Of a DNA stretch of 64,000 bases, positions 1 to 13,316 are shown piece after piece. Every line of letters begins with the position of its first letter. Position 1 is the stretch's first letter. The translations under genes were made by a program, and so were the position numbers. The notes under the pieces are model-generated. The model saw only the letters and a program-made list of their open reading frames with translations. It made no database searches and was not told where the DNA came from. Source of the DNA: Lithospermum erythrorhizon (taxonomy: Eukaryota; Streptophyta; Magnoliopsida; Boraginales; Boraginaceae); the NCBI GenBank assembly GCA_019722365.1, contig JADFUC010000294.1, positions 558,001 to 622,000 on the forward strand, given 5' to 3'.

Positions 1-3000
1 AGCGTGTCGGCTATCATAAGACTTAATTTGTTAAGTTATCGTAATAGGACTTATGTTAAGATTTCAATTTGTTAGTTGATGCAATAGGTCCCAGAGGTCA
101 TATCTATATCTACTAAATGTGTGTTATTTATTTATTTTTCATGTTGTGCATGTCGTCAATATGCTACAAATATGCATGGTTAAATAAAGTTAATAACAAC
201 ATTAATCTCACCAATTAAAATTTAAGCAACGTGATCAAGCCAATTTTAAAGTCAGCGAACGGCCAGACATTCCGGCACACCGTGACGGGCAAGTGTTACT
301 TCCTAGACTTTGATATGACAACGGATCATGTTGAAGTGATTTCCACTAACGCTGTGGGCTTTCGATGATCACCCAAGTAACCATTTCGGGTTTAATCGTA
401 TGCTTAACCGTTTGCTCCGAGGCTACAAAGCCGTGGCATCCTCATGGCATGCTAAAGGACACAAGAGTTATGTAGTTTCGCATTCTGGTTGGTGTAACCT
501 ACTATTGTGCTGGATTCAAATGCATGCAAGGTTGCTGCTGAAGCTCTAGTATAAGTAGTATCTGATACTGTATTTTAGACTAAGTAGTGGTATTACATTT
601 ACAATTCATTTTGTAAATATGTATGGATTATTTTGAACTACACTGTTTATTTTAAGTTGCATATTTCTTATTATATTTGGTATATTAAGTTTATCTATTT
701 TATTCACAATTCATTGGGCAAACTAAATGCGTGACTTTATAATGTGAAATAAAACAAGCTAACAGAAACTAAATGACTATTAAACAAAGCATAATGCGAT
801 CTTCTTCAACCATTGCAATCGGTTGTATGCTAATAGAGGATAAACTTTTAACACCACAACATTTAAGACTTGATTCAATCATGTGCTGATATCAAGCATG
901 AACTTTCGTCTGGCGTGAACAAAGTCACACGACATGACAAGGATAATTAATTTTTTGATTCAATCAAAGGTGGTGATGCTATGAAGTCCAATATGTCATA
1001 TTGTCTCTTAGCCACCAAACAAGTCTTAAATGATAAATAGTTTGATCTCTTTATAACCTCGATCAGAAAACTATCAATGATCTTCAATGTCAGGTATCTA
1101 CATTTCAGACACGCGATTGGTATTTAGTTTCAATACGATGAACACGGTTCATGAATCATGAGGAAACAAAAGCTTATGGTATAAACCAAATAAGTTAAAT
1201 TATCTATTCGTTCTTACGCCACTTGTACGCATGAATGAACACGGAACTATAAGTTGAAGCTAATATCACTTCATTATTTCGAACTCAAAAGCATGGTTAA
1301 GGATTTTGGGCAACATTTAGGAATCGAAAGAGAGATTTTGATTAAATCTCATATCTCAAATAATCTTGTTGTCAAAGCCGTAATGTCTTGGCTAGGCTAT
1401 CGCGTCGCAGAACACTAGTTTCGACTCTCACATGATTTAATCACGGATATCGCCCAAGCATAACACAATGGAAGACAAGATACAAAGAAAGTTATCGAAG
1501 CTCAAGCACGATAGGCGACTACATTATAAGAGCACACAATTTTAAATCCTCCATGAAGATGGTTGAGATTCTAAACTATTTTCTTTTAATTTCAGAAGAG
1601 TAGAAACGAATGTCATATTCGATACACAGTGTTTCCATATATCGTGATTCTGACAGAACATTACTCTACTCTTCTTGAAAATGACATTCTCGAACAACAA
1701 ACGATTGAATAATACTTACGGATAATGACTTAACGAGACTCGAGTATAATCTTGAAAAGATTTAACTGTCATCCCCTTACTAGACTTAGCTGAGTGTTCA
1801 CTAGCCTAAATTAAGTTTGTATGTTTACATACAAGTTAATTAAAGAGAACAAGACTGAAAGGACTAAAAAGCATTTAACTAAGCTCAACCCTTACCGGGT
1901 TCTAAGGGGAGGTTCACTAGTCTAAATTAAGTTTGTATGTTTATATACAAGTTAATTAAAGATTCGAGTCATTGAACGATACATCGAATCGATAAGTGGT
2001 ACGGGAAAGCGACCATATGAATACTATCAAGTTCGAAATGTAAGATTATCGATATAAGTAGTATATCAGTCCCAAGAATGACATCATTCTAATCTTAAAC
2101 GCACTTGTTAAGATTACGTGATTAAGGAATTGTGTTTAATGAAGTTAAAACATTGCATTTGATTTAGATCTTTCAATTTCATATACCAAGATAATTTCCT
2201 CATTCTAACCTGATTTGTCATTAGTTGAAAGCGATACAAGTAAGGATTGTGTTTAACGTGGCCGCAACACAATAAAGAATGAAATACTTCACATATTAAG
2301 GTTGCTACACCTACCTTTAAATTAATTTATTCATATTCAACTTCAGACAACTCGTGGAGTCGGTTTGATAAACAAACTAAACATTCTATATGATAAGCTA
2401 GTATTATAACAGAAGAGACATAATTTAATCCTGTGATCCAAAGTTGATGTGTCATTTTGTACACAACTGTAAGGAACCTCGATATTTATTTCATCCACTA
2501 TAGTCGCAATTTATTGTACATATAAAGTTCTATTACGAAGATAAATGGAAACGAATACGCTAATTAACGCATTCAAGTGGCTCGAGGAGATACCAATCCA
2601 AAGATAGAACCCTTTCCTCGGGTTATATCAAGAAGTATTCACTCTTGATGCATTTAAAGCTAAATGCAGCGATACAAATGACAACATGAATAATACTCCA
2701 ATAAATTACCTGGTAGTCATTTAAATGAAATAAGACGTATCATACGGGTTGAGTATAAAATTTCTATTTTATATTCTCGACGGTGATTCCTCGTGAGTAA
2801 AGAGCTTAATTATATTACTTTCCGATGGCGAATCATTAGAAGTAATAAATGAGTTTCATTAAATGAGCAATCACTTAACGAAGTCATATCATATTTGGTC
2901 GGTAAACCACATTAAACATATTCATTGGTCGACCATGTCATGTTTATTTCAAACTTTCTTATCGCTATTCCACAAGTTGTAACATGGTCTAAGCAAGTTA

Positions 3001-5230
3001 TCCAAAGGATGTTCCTGGCAATGACTGCCGATTACGGATACTTGATATCAAGAGTTGGAACCCACATCTCTGCTCGGTATGTGAAAAGAAAGTTTCTATA
3101 CTATTAGAATCTAAAGTTGTAAAGTTAAGATTGAAAGTATATAACGGAGTTAAATTCTTCACTTTGATACTTGATGAAAATAAATAAGAATCAAGAGTGA
3201 TGAAGAACCTCGAGTTCTTAAAGGTTAAGCAAGGGGAGCGTGAATCACATAGATAAAGTTTTATACACTAAATGTTGAAGAAATCTTCCTTACAACCTTA
3301 TGCGTATAAGAGGGATTGGGATTCTTTGTACATCAAAGCGAGCCTAGCCACATATACGTGACATGCTAAGATCACCACATTATATATATGTGAGTTTGAT
3401 GACATTTGCTTGTTAAGTTTAAGATGTCAGCTAAGCTCGGCGTGATTGAAATCTATAATAGATTAAATTTATAAATAGATTTATTCTCTTATCGAAGGCA
3501 ACTCTTCATTGTAGGTCTAATCCTCAGTGCGGCCTGCCATTAATGAGTGGTTGAAGTCTATTACATAGTAATATGATTCAATGTATGTCACAAGATCATG
3601 CTGCCGCGCACTACACCATGATGTAGCATTTATTCCCGTGATTGGAATCGTGAAGTTTACTAAAGGTATTCACACGATTCGAAATACGCTGTAGTAACTT
3701 TAAGAGAATAAGAACTATGGGCTATACTGAATCGATCATTGTCGATCTTCATTTGTAACTGAACGTGATAGTAGCATTATGGACAACAGACCATATGAAA
3801 AGTTATTAGCCAAGAATTATAATAATAGACCGAGTCTAAGATGCTCGGTTTAAGAAACTAAAAGTTTAAACTCTTTGACTCAAGATACAACTCACCTCAA
3901 ATTAACTGCTTGGTAATGTTGTTAAAGAATGTGCATTTAATAAGACATGTGTTTAACACACTCGAGTCAGGTTGTAAACCCAATTCATAACCCCGAGAGT
4001 CAAGTCAAACCCATTTCGATCATACGCGCATGACTATGTCGATAATCTTAGTCATCAATGATTCGCCGAGAAACCGGTCGACGAATGTAAAGACCGCCAG
4101 GGCAGTATTTAGGTAAAGAATGTGATCAGAATCACTATCCTTCGCTTACATATCATGAAATGATCTAGTCACGCAGTTTAAAGGATCCATGTATGAATTC
4201 TAAGTACGCATTTCCTCGGAGTCGGTAGATCCTTCCCCGCGATTCAACCAAGCTTGGTTTTCACGAAGCTAACGGCGAACCGAACGTGGCAAAGTTCAAA
4301 GGAAAGCGTTCATTCACTTTCTGAAATAAGTTAAGTAATTAATTAAAACAAAAGTTCCTTTGTGTTTTAATCTGATTGTTAACTAAAACTACATGAATGC
4401 GTGATTCATTCATAGTTACCCATTATTTATTTCACATGTCGTTGAAATATATAATATACATGTATCAGATCCTCGATGAGTGAAAAGTTAAATCCTAGGT
4501 TAGTCTATGATTTCTGTAGAGGCATCACGAATTGTTGATTACACCCTCTTCAAGCCTAAACATAGGATACCAAAGTCTTCGTCGATGTCAAGGCTAAGGC
4601 GACAAGCATTATATGACTAACATGGTGTTTTGATTAGTGATCAAGATTGATCACGCACTGCGAGACTGGGACATCAATACCTGGCTACGGTCCGGTGACC
4701 TGGGAGTCGGTACGACCGAAACGTAATTCATGTAAGATACGTGATATCTCAGGTTCTATGATATTTGTTTAATTTTAGGTTCACAATTTTTAGACCTACG
4801 ATATATAACTATTCTGTGTTATATGTTCTCGTTTTGACTACGACGAACGTCTCGCCTTAAAATGGGATCATAACGGTGGGAGCATGGCTGTCACACAGCC
4901 GAGTATAACGATAGACGCTGACATTTGGGAGGATTTATCCGCCCTCGAGATACAAGGAAGATCTCAGCCTCTTACACGCTTGGTACTGATTGCCACATGA
5001 CGCTATAAATGCTTATCTCGCCATACTGAGAAGAAAAAGTTTCAGGCAAGCTTCTACACACTTACGGTTAGCCTACTTACTGTAGATCACGCGATAAAGG
5101 AATTGTAAAAGCAATCGCCCGCGGCAAGTTGGAGCGTTGAATCAATGAGAATCGATTCCTTTATTGTGCCCGCCATGACAATCGTATCAATTCGCTTACC
5201 GGGTCAAGCAATGATTACTAACTCAAATAC
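1..5230. other. Gene-free repeat-like DNA
   Basis: No frame longer than about 60 codons has recognisable content. Base composition is patchy, with CpG-rich islands near 250-450 and 4600-5200 set in AT-rich DNA. This fits old, mutated transposon sequence, but no coding motif was readable. Confidence 0.5.
1795..1970. repeat. Two ~50-bp direct repeats with an internal palindrome
   Basis: TTCACTAGCCTAAATTAAG (from about 1797) and TTCACTAGTCTAAATTAAG (from about 1912) begin two nearly identical stretches. Each continues TTTGTATGTTTA, then C or T, then ATACAAGTTAATTAAAG. The arm pair TTGTATG and CATACAA makes a small hairpin in the first copy. Confidence 0.8.
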
Positions 5231-5239
5231 CACCTTAGT

Positions 5240-5960
5240 AACGTATACACAGCGCTGGTTCTCATGATAATTTAAGGGGTTAGCGAGTTTATCATAGATT
5301 CTACTCATTAATCGTTATAATAATAGTAATTGGTCAATTATTTGATAAGTTATTTGATAGCCACTGCTAGTATTTTAATTGTTCTTGCTAAGTTAATTAA
5401 AACTAACAACTCACTAAGAACTCATTATTTGATTGGAAGCCATAACGGTCTAATTAAGTTAACGAGTTAAACCGATTTCTTAACGAGTTGATTAACGGGT
5501 GGAAATTGGCAAACGGTATTTAAAGGAAGAGACAAGGGTTTTTTCTTTTCATGAAAATGAAAACACCTTGCCTCCACCTACAATACGCCTCCTCCTCCCT
5601 AAGAAACGGAAGAAAATTTCTCTTCCATTTTGTTCCTCACAAACTCTAGCTAGTTCAAGTTCACGATTCGATTCTCCCGCGCTACAAGAATATGAGGACA
5701 TCAAGCTTAAGGCTGACAAGAAATCGGAGAGGTTTCTCAAGGGCATTCACGCGAGGCATCTTCTTAAGGAGTTGGTTTCATTTCGCTCTCCAACAAGGAA
5801 TGTAAGAACTCTTTATTCATAATTGAAATTATGTGTTTTGTGATTAATTTATATCATTTCGAGATTCGACGTATGAATTTGGTGTTTATCAAGCAAATGA
5901 AATTCATACTAGATTCTAACAACTTCCACCCCACACTGGCTGAAATATGAGATATTGGTC
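5240..5960 (+). mobile_element. LTR-like block, copy A
   Basis: It shares diverged but collinear words with 34587-35400: ATGATAATTTAAGG, GTTATAATAATAGTAATT, a leader with TTTTCATGAAA, then GATTAATTTATATCATTT and GTATGAATTTGGTGTTTAT. TATTTAAAG near 5518 corresponds to the TATATAAAG of the other copy, as expected for a retrotransposon LTR promoter region. The 107-codon frame at 5499 lies inside it and is not a gene. Confidence 0.6.
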
Positions 5961-7559
5961 TCATAAATATGCTCGTTGAACAATTTGATTGTACAACCGA
6001 TTTACTTACATTTAATTCAAATAATATAAGTTCAGACATATGTTCGATTGTTGGACAATTGACATATTAGGATTAACTCCTCGTATCGACATTAAGGCGA
6101 TGGCTTACTGTAGTCCGCTCATAATCTATTAATATAGATTCGGTTAGCATAAATTAATATATTACTCTTATCAATCGAGCCTAAGAGGTCACACACAACA
6201 ACATGATCAAACTATATAACTTCCGGGTTAAAGTGTAACAACTATAAGAAAATATTGGGGTAAATTTTCAATTGTTGGAAATTGTCCATAGTCGACTATA
6301 ATGAGTAGGAGATAGGGTTTCCAGAATCTTCTTTGCGTAATATAATTCTAGAATATTCTACCACTTAACGCAGTTCTGAGGGGCCGATCAAAACTTTCTA
6401 TATTGACCGCCCTTCTAGGGACCGATTTCAACGTTGTGGATTCCAAATCTCTTTGATTCTTTTAGCACATTCATACTCTATTACACAACTTTTTCTAACA
6501 ATCCTCCACAAGTTGTGTAACGTAATCTTCCTCGTGATGTATAAAGCATAAGCATAGGATGTACGACATCGGGACCCATACATAGTAAACATTTCAAATC
6601 TTCAACAAAGTAGAATCTATCTTAGAGAGTCAGTATTCGACTACTAAACGCCGAAGATGGAAAACATCGATACTTAATACTCATTATATTCTTCATCAAA
6701 CAATCTTTGCATGCAATCGTTAAAGACCCTATACATTCTCGCCAGTTAGTAAACATTTATAGCTGTAGCACCTCTTCTAATCGAAGTCGTCCACTTCTAT
6801 GTTTACAAGGCGAGTCAACTCATCCAGCTATTTTGGATGCATTCATCGGTAACGTTTGATGAACCATTAGTTTTTCAAATTAGATACTCCATTAAGACTA
6901 TAGGTCATCCTCAGTTACAACATAATTCGTCGTTTAAAACTTAATGGCAAAAGTCAAGCCATATGCACATAACTAGTGACTTGTTATTACCCATTGAATT
7001 CTCATTTAGAATCAATTCTAGACAAGAATTGAGTTTCCATCACGGTACAATCTATTCTTTGCACTCCATGCCATTACATTTTTTTTCACTAGCTCCTCGA
7101 GAGAGAGGTATCATTAATGGCCTCGCTAATATTTATCCGCATTTTACAAAGTTAAGTTGATCACCCATTTGTTATCATCTATCTCACATATATGTCTCAT
7201 GCTTATATGTCTAGATCTTCCATTATACACATCTATAAAGCCGAGGCAACGCAACACTGTCCATATCACAATGCAAAGAAATGGCTATCGGTTTTGGCCA
7301 CAACTCATATTCATAGGAATTTTAACCATTCTCGGGCTTTTGCATGCTACAAAGAGCTATAAACTCCTCGACTAAACGGTAAACGTGTTATGCAAGTTTC
7401 GCTTTGTAGCTAACAACTAATCGCACCACCACCTATTGTAAAAAATCCTCCCCGAGTAGTTTTACCCATCTACCTTAGAGTTAACCAATCTGAGTCACAT
7501 TATCCTTCTAATAATCGTTTGAAAGTCACTAGTTAATTGTGACTATAATCACTTGTTTT
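5961..7559. other. Degenerate retrotransposon flank
   Basis: It contains TGTTGGAAAT (near 6275), a common start of Ty1-copia LTRs. A segment near 6440-6500 (TCCAAATCTCTTTGATTC, then TATTACACAACTTTTTCTAA) recurs near 10690-10755. No protein motif was readable. Confidence 0.4.
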
Positions 7560-7705
7560 CTTGAGATAACCAAGTACTCTCTCTATAGCCTTTTACTATT
7601 CTTCACTTGGACAAGTAGTGTATCTTGACAATTTATTCACTACATATGCTATATTCGATCTAGTACAATGTGTTGCATATAATAGGACTTCCTGTATCAT
7701 TTAGC
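7560..7705 (-). pseudogene. Ty1-copia reverse transcriptase/RNase H remnant
   Basis: The minus strand reads CTRSNIAYVVNKLSRYTTC and PSEE, two stops, then KAIERVLGY. This matches the conserved copia stretch in which RPDIAYAV and LSRY are followed by SEEHWKAIERVLRYL. The His-Trp pair is replaced by two stop codons (TAG TAA), so it is long dead. Confidence 0.8.
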
Positions 7706-9850
7706 AAGTCTCACTCTAGCCACCATTTCACTCCACATTCACTTTTATTCTTGTAATACACACAATACTATTAAGTTTGAAACCGCTTATGTGGTTATCA
7801 CATTATCAAATTTCGATATCGCTCGAGCCTCGCTAAGTCCATACAAGGACCCCGATGTTTAAAACTTATTTCATTACCCTGAAGTATAAACTACCTTTAT
7901 TGCTCCATATGTACTTCCCCCACTAATCCAGAGTTCATTTGACACGATGGAGAAATAAAATCCGAACTCAAGTATTTTCCAACATGTTGCATTTGGATCA
8001 CATCTAGACGCCCACTTCAGTCAAGGATTTCTTTTTGTTTCTCTTTTACCACATTTAAATTATTTTTCATTGATTGCCATACTGGCTCGCTTTGAAATGA
8101 TGTAGGTCATAACGAAAATTATTCTCAAAGAACCCAACTTAAATAATAGATACTACACTTTGTTAGTCTCTGCTTAATAGCCTTATAAGCCTTTGAATTT
8201 GAAGCTACCAAATAAACCGCTTTCTTATCCCTCTAGACAAAGCTATTAAATCAGAATCTTGTAATATGCAATGCACCCCCACATTTGAAATGATCAATGT
8301 CAGTTTCCTTCCACTCCATAATTCATATGTATGTCTTAAACTTCTTAGAAGGTATTCTCAGACGCGATAAGTTCATCAAAGAGCTTCATCACAAAATCAT
8401 TAGCTAAATCTAAGTTTTAGCAACATTGCATTTACTATCTCTAGTAAAGATTCCCATTCCTATCTGCTGTGATGTCACTATGAACCTATTCCAAAAGTTA
8501 TATGCTTGTTTCAACTTTCTTATATGGCTTTTTAGACATTTTATTTTAATACAAATTTCATATTTATTATCCATTGAGTCTTGACATTTTATATGATCAT
8601 GTTTAAACATAAAATTCAAACAACCATTAACATCCTAACAAATATATAAATCAAGTAAGATTAGTAAAAAACATGATTAATATGTCATAAAGATAAAGAT
8701 AATCTAATAACCAACATATACTTCATTTACACAAATCGTTTAACATCCTAAATTACTTAAAAACGCCTACAAAGTAAATTTACTAAACTTAGATTGTAGA
8801 ATAATGTACATAAATAAAACGAATAGACCACTTCTTTCCGCAGAGATGACTCAAGTCCGCTACTCCTCTTCCCAATACCTCGCTTCCATCATTGTTCACG
8901 CAACATACTCTTCTTTTTTTAGTATCCGCCCGCCACCATGTTGGCTACATTCCTGATTCACATTCGCTTCACGATTAAGGTTACGAATCAGATTCTTTTA
9001 TATACCTAAGTTTTCCACAATGAAAACAAACATGGTCCTTCTTAGCAATATCAAAGATTTGTTGTTCACTTTAGACATCTTTCTTCTTAGCATTAGTAGT
9101 CTCAAGTTTGTAGCGCCTCCCCGCAGTTCGACTATCCACAGGTTCATTAACTTATTTCAATCAAGTTTTTCATCGGTCTTACATTCTTTGAGCGATTTTT
9201 ACACATTCAAGGATGTCAAAGCCACTTCATTCGATCTTGCCATATCCTTCAAATAGTCGAACCATCGAACTCTTCTAACTTTGTCTTCATTGTTTAACAC
9301 GTTAGACTCTCGGCTATTGCCAAAGATCTCTTCATCATCTCATCCATGACTAGATATTGTATCTGGGATCAGAGGGAAATAATACCATATTTCACTAAAT
9401 AACTACTACAAGATTTATAGCAATATAGAACTCTCTAAACTAAACTAAGAATTACAATTCGAATCACAATAAATACTTTCCTAAATACAATACTTTCTCT
9501 ATGACATCAAAGATTGTACAGGATAAGACAAGGCCAAAGATGTTATATCAAGTTTTCAAGATTAACTCAGATGAAGCCAGAGCAGAAAACCTAAATAGAG
9601 GTTTTGGGATTTTCAGTGATATAACAACCACCAAACTCTCAATCTTATAGCACAAAACTTCCCCATTTGATAAATGTGAGGTGTCATGATAATATTCATC
9701 CACATACCTGTAATATATGTATTGTCATCATCATATAAATCCATTTGTAAGGCCATATGGAGTTATCCATCAAAAAATATGACAACTATCCTTTCACATA
9801 TTCAAAAGCACAAACCGATAACATTTGAAATAATCGCCTCGAGAGGGCCG
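7706..9850 (-). other. Probable internal region of the same dead copia element
   Basis: It lies between the RNase H remnant and the minus-strand LTR-like block, where gag and the rest of pol would be expected. Stops occur in all frames and no motif could be read with confidence. Confidence 0.35.
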
Positions 9851-10760
9851 ACCGAAAACTCTTCTTATAAGTTGATCGCCCCTTGACCGCGGTTGGTGTT
9901 TCTAACGATAAATAATATTCTTTATAATTACTATGGATACGAATCCCAAATTTATCACTTCATGAACAGACATAAACAATAATTAAGAGACATGTAACAT
10001 GGCATCAAGCTTCCGACTTTCAATAAAAGTGAAGATTATAAAGTGAATGAACAAGTTTATCTCAAAAATGGCCTTTATATAGGCATCAAATGACTCATTT
10101 TAGGCTTTTTAAGTGAGAAGAAGAAAAACTCTATCACCTCCTTAAGGTGTTTCATGAATACCAACATGTGTAAGTATGTTCTAGAATTTTCTCACTTATT
10201 ATCCCTAAAATAAAGACGTGAAATCTGGCTAAAAGTAGAATATTTAATAACGATTCGAAAATAAGCATTCCGAAAACCCTTTCCCCTATATGTTATGAAA
10301 TGAATCAGGGTTGTATTTCCAACAATTGAAATTTGCCCAATGTTCTTACATACTCCATTTAAACCCCAAAAGGTAATTAAATTACGACTCATTTTCATCA
10401 GATGCTACATGAATTTGGTGCTGATCGACAAAAAGTCATATACTACTAAATGTTAACCAAACATTATATTGCTAAGATATTGACATGAAATGACTCCTGT
10501 AGTGCCCATCATAACCCTCAATCTCATCTCGACTCGAGTATCCCATCTAACACATTACTATATAACCTAACGATATGCCAACTTAAACTTATAGGTTGTA
10601 CACCGAATTGTTCAACGAGCACTTATTTCAAATATCTCATATTTCCAACAGACGGCACCTTTAGGGCTTCGATTCTCGCTGCTTTCACGACTCCAAATTC
10701 CTTTCAATTCTTTTTTGTCTCATCTCATACTTATTACACAACTTTTCTAACAGTTCTCTT
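9850..10760 (-). mobile_element. LTR-like block on the minus strand
   Basis: Read on the minus strand it holds TGTTGGAAAT twice (near 10650 and 10325) and CTATATAAAG near 10080 as a TATA-like box. A stretch near 10590-10650 (AAATATGAGATATT then GCTCGTTGAACAATT) is an inverted copy of plus-strand DNA at about 5945-5995. With the copia remnant downstream, this fits the 5' LTR of a dead minus-strand element; exact borders are unclear. Confidence 0.5.
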
Positions 10761-10899
10761 ATACTCCGTATATGATTACGAATTGTTTTTCCATGCCTAG
10801 ATAAGAACCGATTGTTGAATATATAATACAGTAGAACTGAGAATAATATATAACGATGGGAGATCATTGACAAGTACTGAAAAAAATGTAGTGTCAAGC

Positions 10900-13240
10900 C
10901 ATCCTAAAGAAAAATTCAGTCAAAAGCAGCGTGGTAGATTAAGAAATGACCATTATATTCACGGCAATTTTATAAATACTGTAGTATCATTTTGTATGTC
11001 TTTGACTTGAGGGTGCATGTTATCAAGAGATAATTGCACAAATAATAAAAGTTATAATTTGATAAAAGTTAAGACTTGATTTTCAAAATTTGTTTGTTGG
11101 TATAAATTAATCATTGGAGTTGCATAAATATTAAAAAAATTATCGTTGTCTATAATATGATTAGATATGTAACTTATACAACTATGACCTATATGTGCAA
11201 CTCAATTCCACCTGCTAATTTTAAATCACTTTGAAGGGGAAAAATATAAGGGACGAAATTAAATTTTAGTCGACAAACTGAGGCTTCCATTATTGTTGTG
11301 TTAGGTATACGAAAAAACTCAAAAAAGTATTGATAATTTAATTGGACCGATAAATGAGCACAACAAATACTTGCCGATATTTATCATTATTTTGGGCTTT
11401 TAAAAGACGGACATGCTTATTTCATTATTTAAGATGTAAAATAATTTATATTTTCAATATTATTAATTATTATTAAATATCAACCAATCAATAATATAAT
11501 TCTTAATTAATTATTATTTTATATTTTCAATGATTTTTTATTAATTTTTTATTCTTCTTAATTTGTCTATATTACTCTAAAATAACAAATAAATGTTACC
11601 GGAAAAAAATAGCCTACAATGTTTATAAGTTGTAACATGACCAGTTGGAAGTTGGCGTATTACCTAATAAGGACAATTTCCTTCCAGAAATGAAAAAGCC
11701 TCAATTAATATGGACAATTTAAAGTTGGTTATTAATGATGTATAATCCACCTGGATGGGGCCAATGGAATATAACTCTCCTACACGAAACCAGTGAACCG
11801 ATCCCCTTTCCTGGCTTTCCAGCTTCAAGACAACCCCTCGTGAAGTTAGCAAGTAGTATTCGAACGGGTATCATGTTACGGAGTATTTGATCAGGTAGAC
11901 ATAAATCAAGTAGATTTTCGTTTGTTTTGAATAACAAGTCACGTGATATCACTCATACGACAGGCTAATCGAATTTCAGAAGGACAAAATAATTTTTTAT
12001 TTTTTATTTTAAAAAATAACATCATACGCTAATGATGACTCAAATGTTTGTAGAGTTGCATTCGAGTTGAGATTTTCAATTAAGTATAATCTAGACAACA
12101 AGTTAGGTGTGATTTTTGTACCGCAATACATGTTTTAGGCTACAAACTAGCCTTGGTTTGAACAAGTACCCGATTAAAATTGTCTTTACATGAATAGTCT
12201 AGTTTCAAAGACACCTGCGATTAATCTCAAATATCTGTATTTTCAAATTTTTGTGAAATATTTAAATGAAGCTCATGGCATTCATACGAATTTTTAATAT
12301 CTAAACTCTATGTGGTCATGATTTAACTCTCTAATAAGTTCTCAGTCCGGTATAGAACGCGTATGAGGTACGACAACTCCATTTGAACTTTAAAATATTA
12401 GGTAAAAATATTTTATCGTGTCGGATAATTACTTGATATAATTCTAACAAAGTAATACAATCTCTTCTTCCTAAAAAATCGTCTAATTTTCAATTTTCAA
12501 TAATTGTACATTTAAAACTTCTGACTTTTAAATATATTTATTTCATATTGTATAATATTCGATAAAATATATCAACGGTGTGAGTTTAAATGTAGCTTAT
12601 CGATATGGGCCATAAAAAGATATCCAATAAAAATAAAATATTCACAATCAAAATTTAAAATATATAACTATCAAAAAATCAAAATTAAATAATTTTTTAA
12701 AAACGGAGGAAGTATTATTTATTCCAACAAGACTAGTTCAATAATCAAAACGGGCCCACAAGATGTACAAATCGAATATTAATAAGTATCATTCCTATTA
12801 TTAGCAATCTTCAATCCTACCTCACCGGTTATATCCCCTCGAGTATTATATTATTCATAAATCGAATTTATTACGACATGTATAAATCAATTCATACGAA
12901 ATTTATCTAAACTCACGTAACAGGTGAATGAGGGCCAGTCACCTCCCCCTCTCAAAAAAAAAAAAATGATATCACATTTGCGCCTGGCTTACCCTTCACT
13001 AACAGAGAGGCAGAAACCGTGACAAGGCTTCTCAGACGGCTCACACAAATAAGCTCGCTTCAACACATGGGTGAACCACTCACACCTGTGAACGACCCCC
13101 AACAAATGGTTGAAGACTGCCGGCGCTCAACCCGCTACTGACATGGTGGCGACACTCTCACTAAGAATTCATACTGGCCGTGATACTGTGACACAGTCAC
13201 CTCCCTCTCAAACGAACCCTATATGACATTCCCCCCTCCA
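10900..13240. other. AT-rich intergenic DNA upstream of CBL10
   Basis: No gene is seen. It holds a SINE-like segment (11720-11960) and a GC-richer block near 12975-13200 flanked by short direct repeats. The CBL10 promoter must lie in its right part, but no clear TATA box could be assigned. Confidence 0.5.
11720..11960 (-). mobile_element. Candidate tRNA-derived SINE
   Basis: On the minus strand GTTCGAATAC (about 11855-11865) resembles a pol III B box. It is followed by TTGCTAACTTCACGAGG, GGTTCACTGGTTTCG and GGTGGATTATACATC, an order I associate with Au-like plant SINEs. The A box and the tail are not clear. Confidence 0.4.
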
Positions 13241-13316
13241 ACATATCACATTTCCATCATCATTATCAATAAGTCTCCCCCCCCCCTAATTTCCCAATTC
13301 AAATGTCTTGTTGGCT

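Noticed and set aside
5499..5822. 107-codon plus-strand frame
   Set aside because: It lies in a block repeated at 34.6-35.4 kb that looks like an LTR; the frame is not kept in the second copy and has no domain.
12936..13212. Short direct repeats as target duplication of a retroposed element
   Set aside because: The A-run lies just inside the left repeat on the plus strand, the wrong place for a poly(A) tail in either orientation. It is kept only as an unexplained block.
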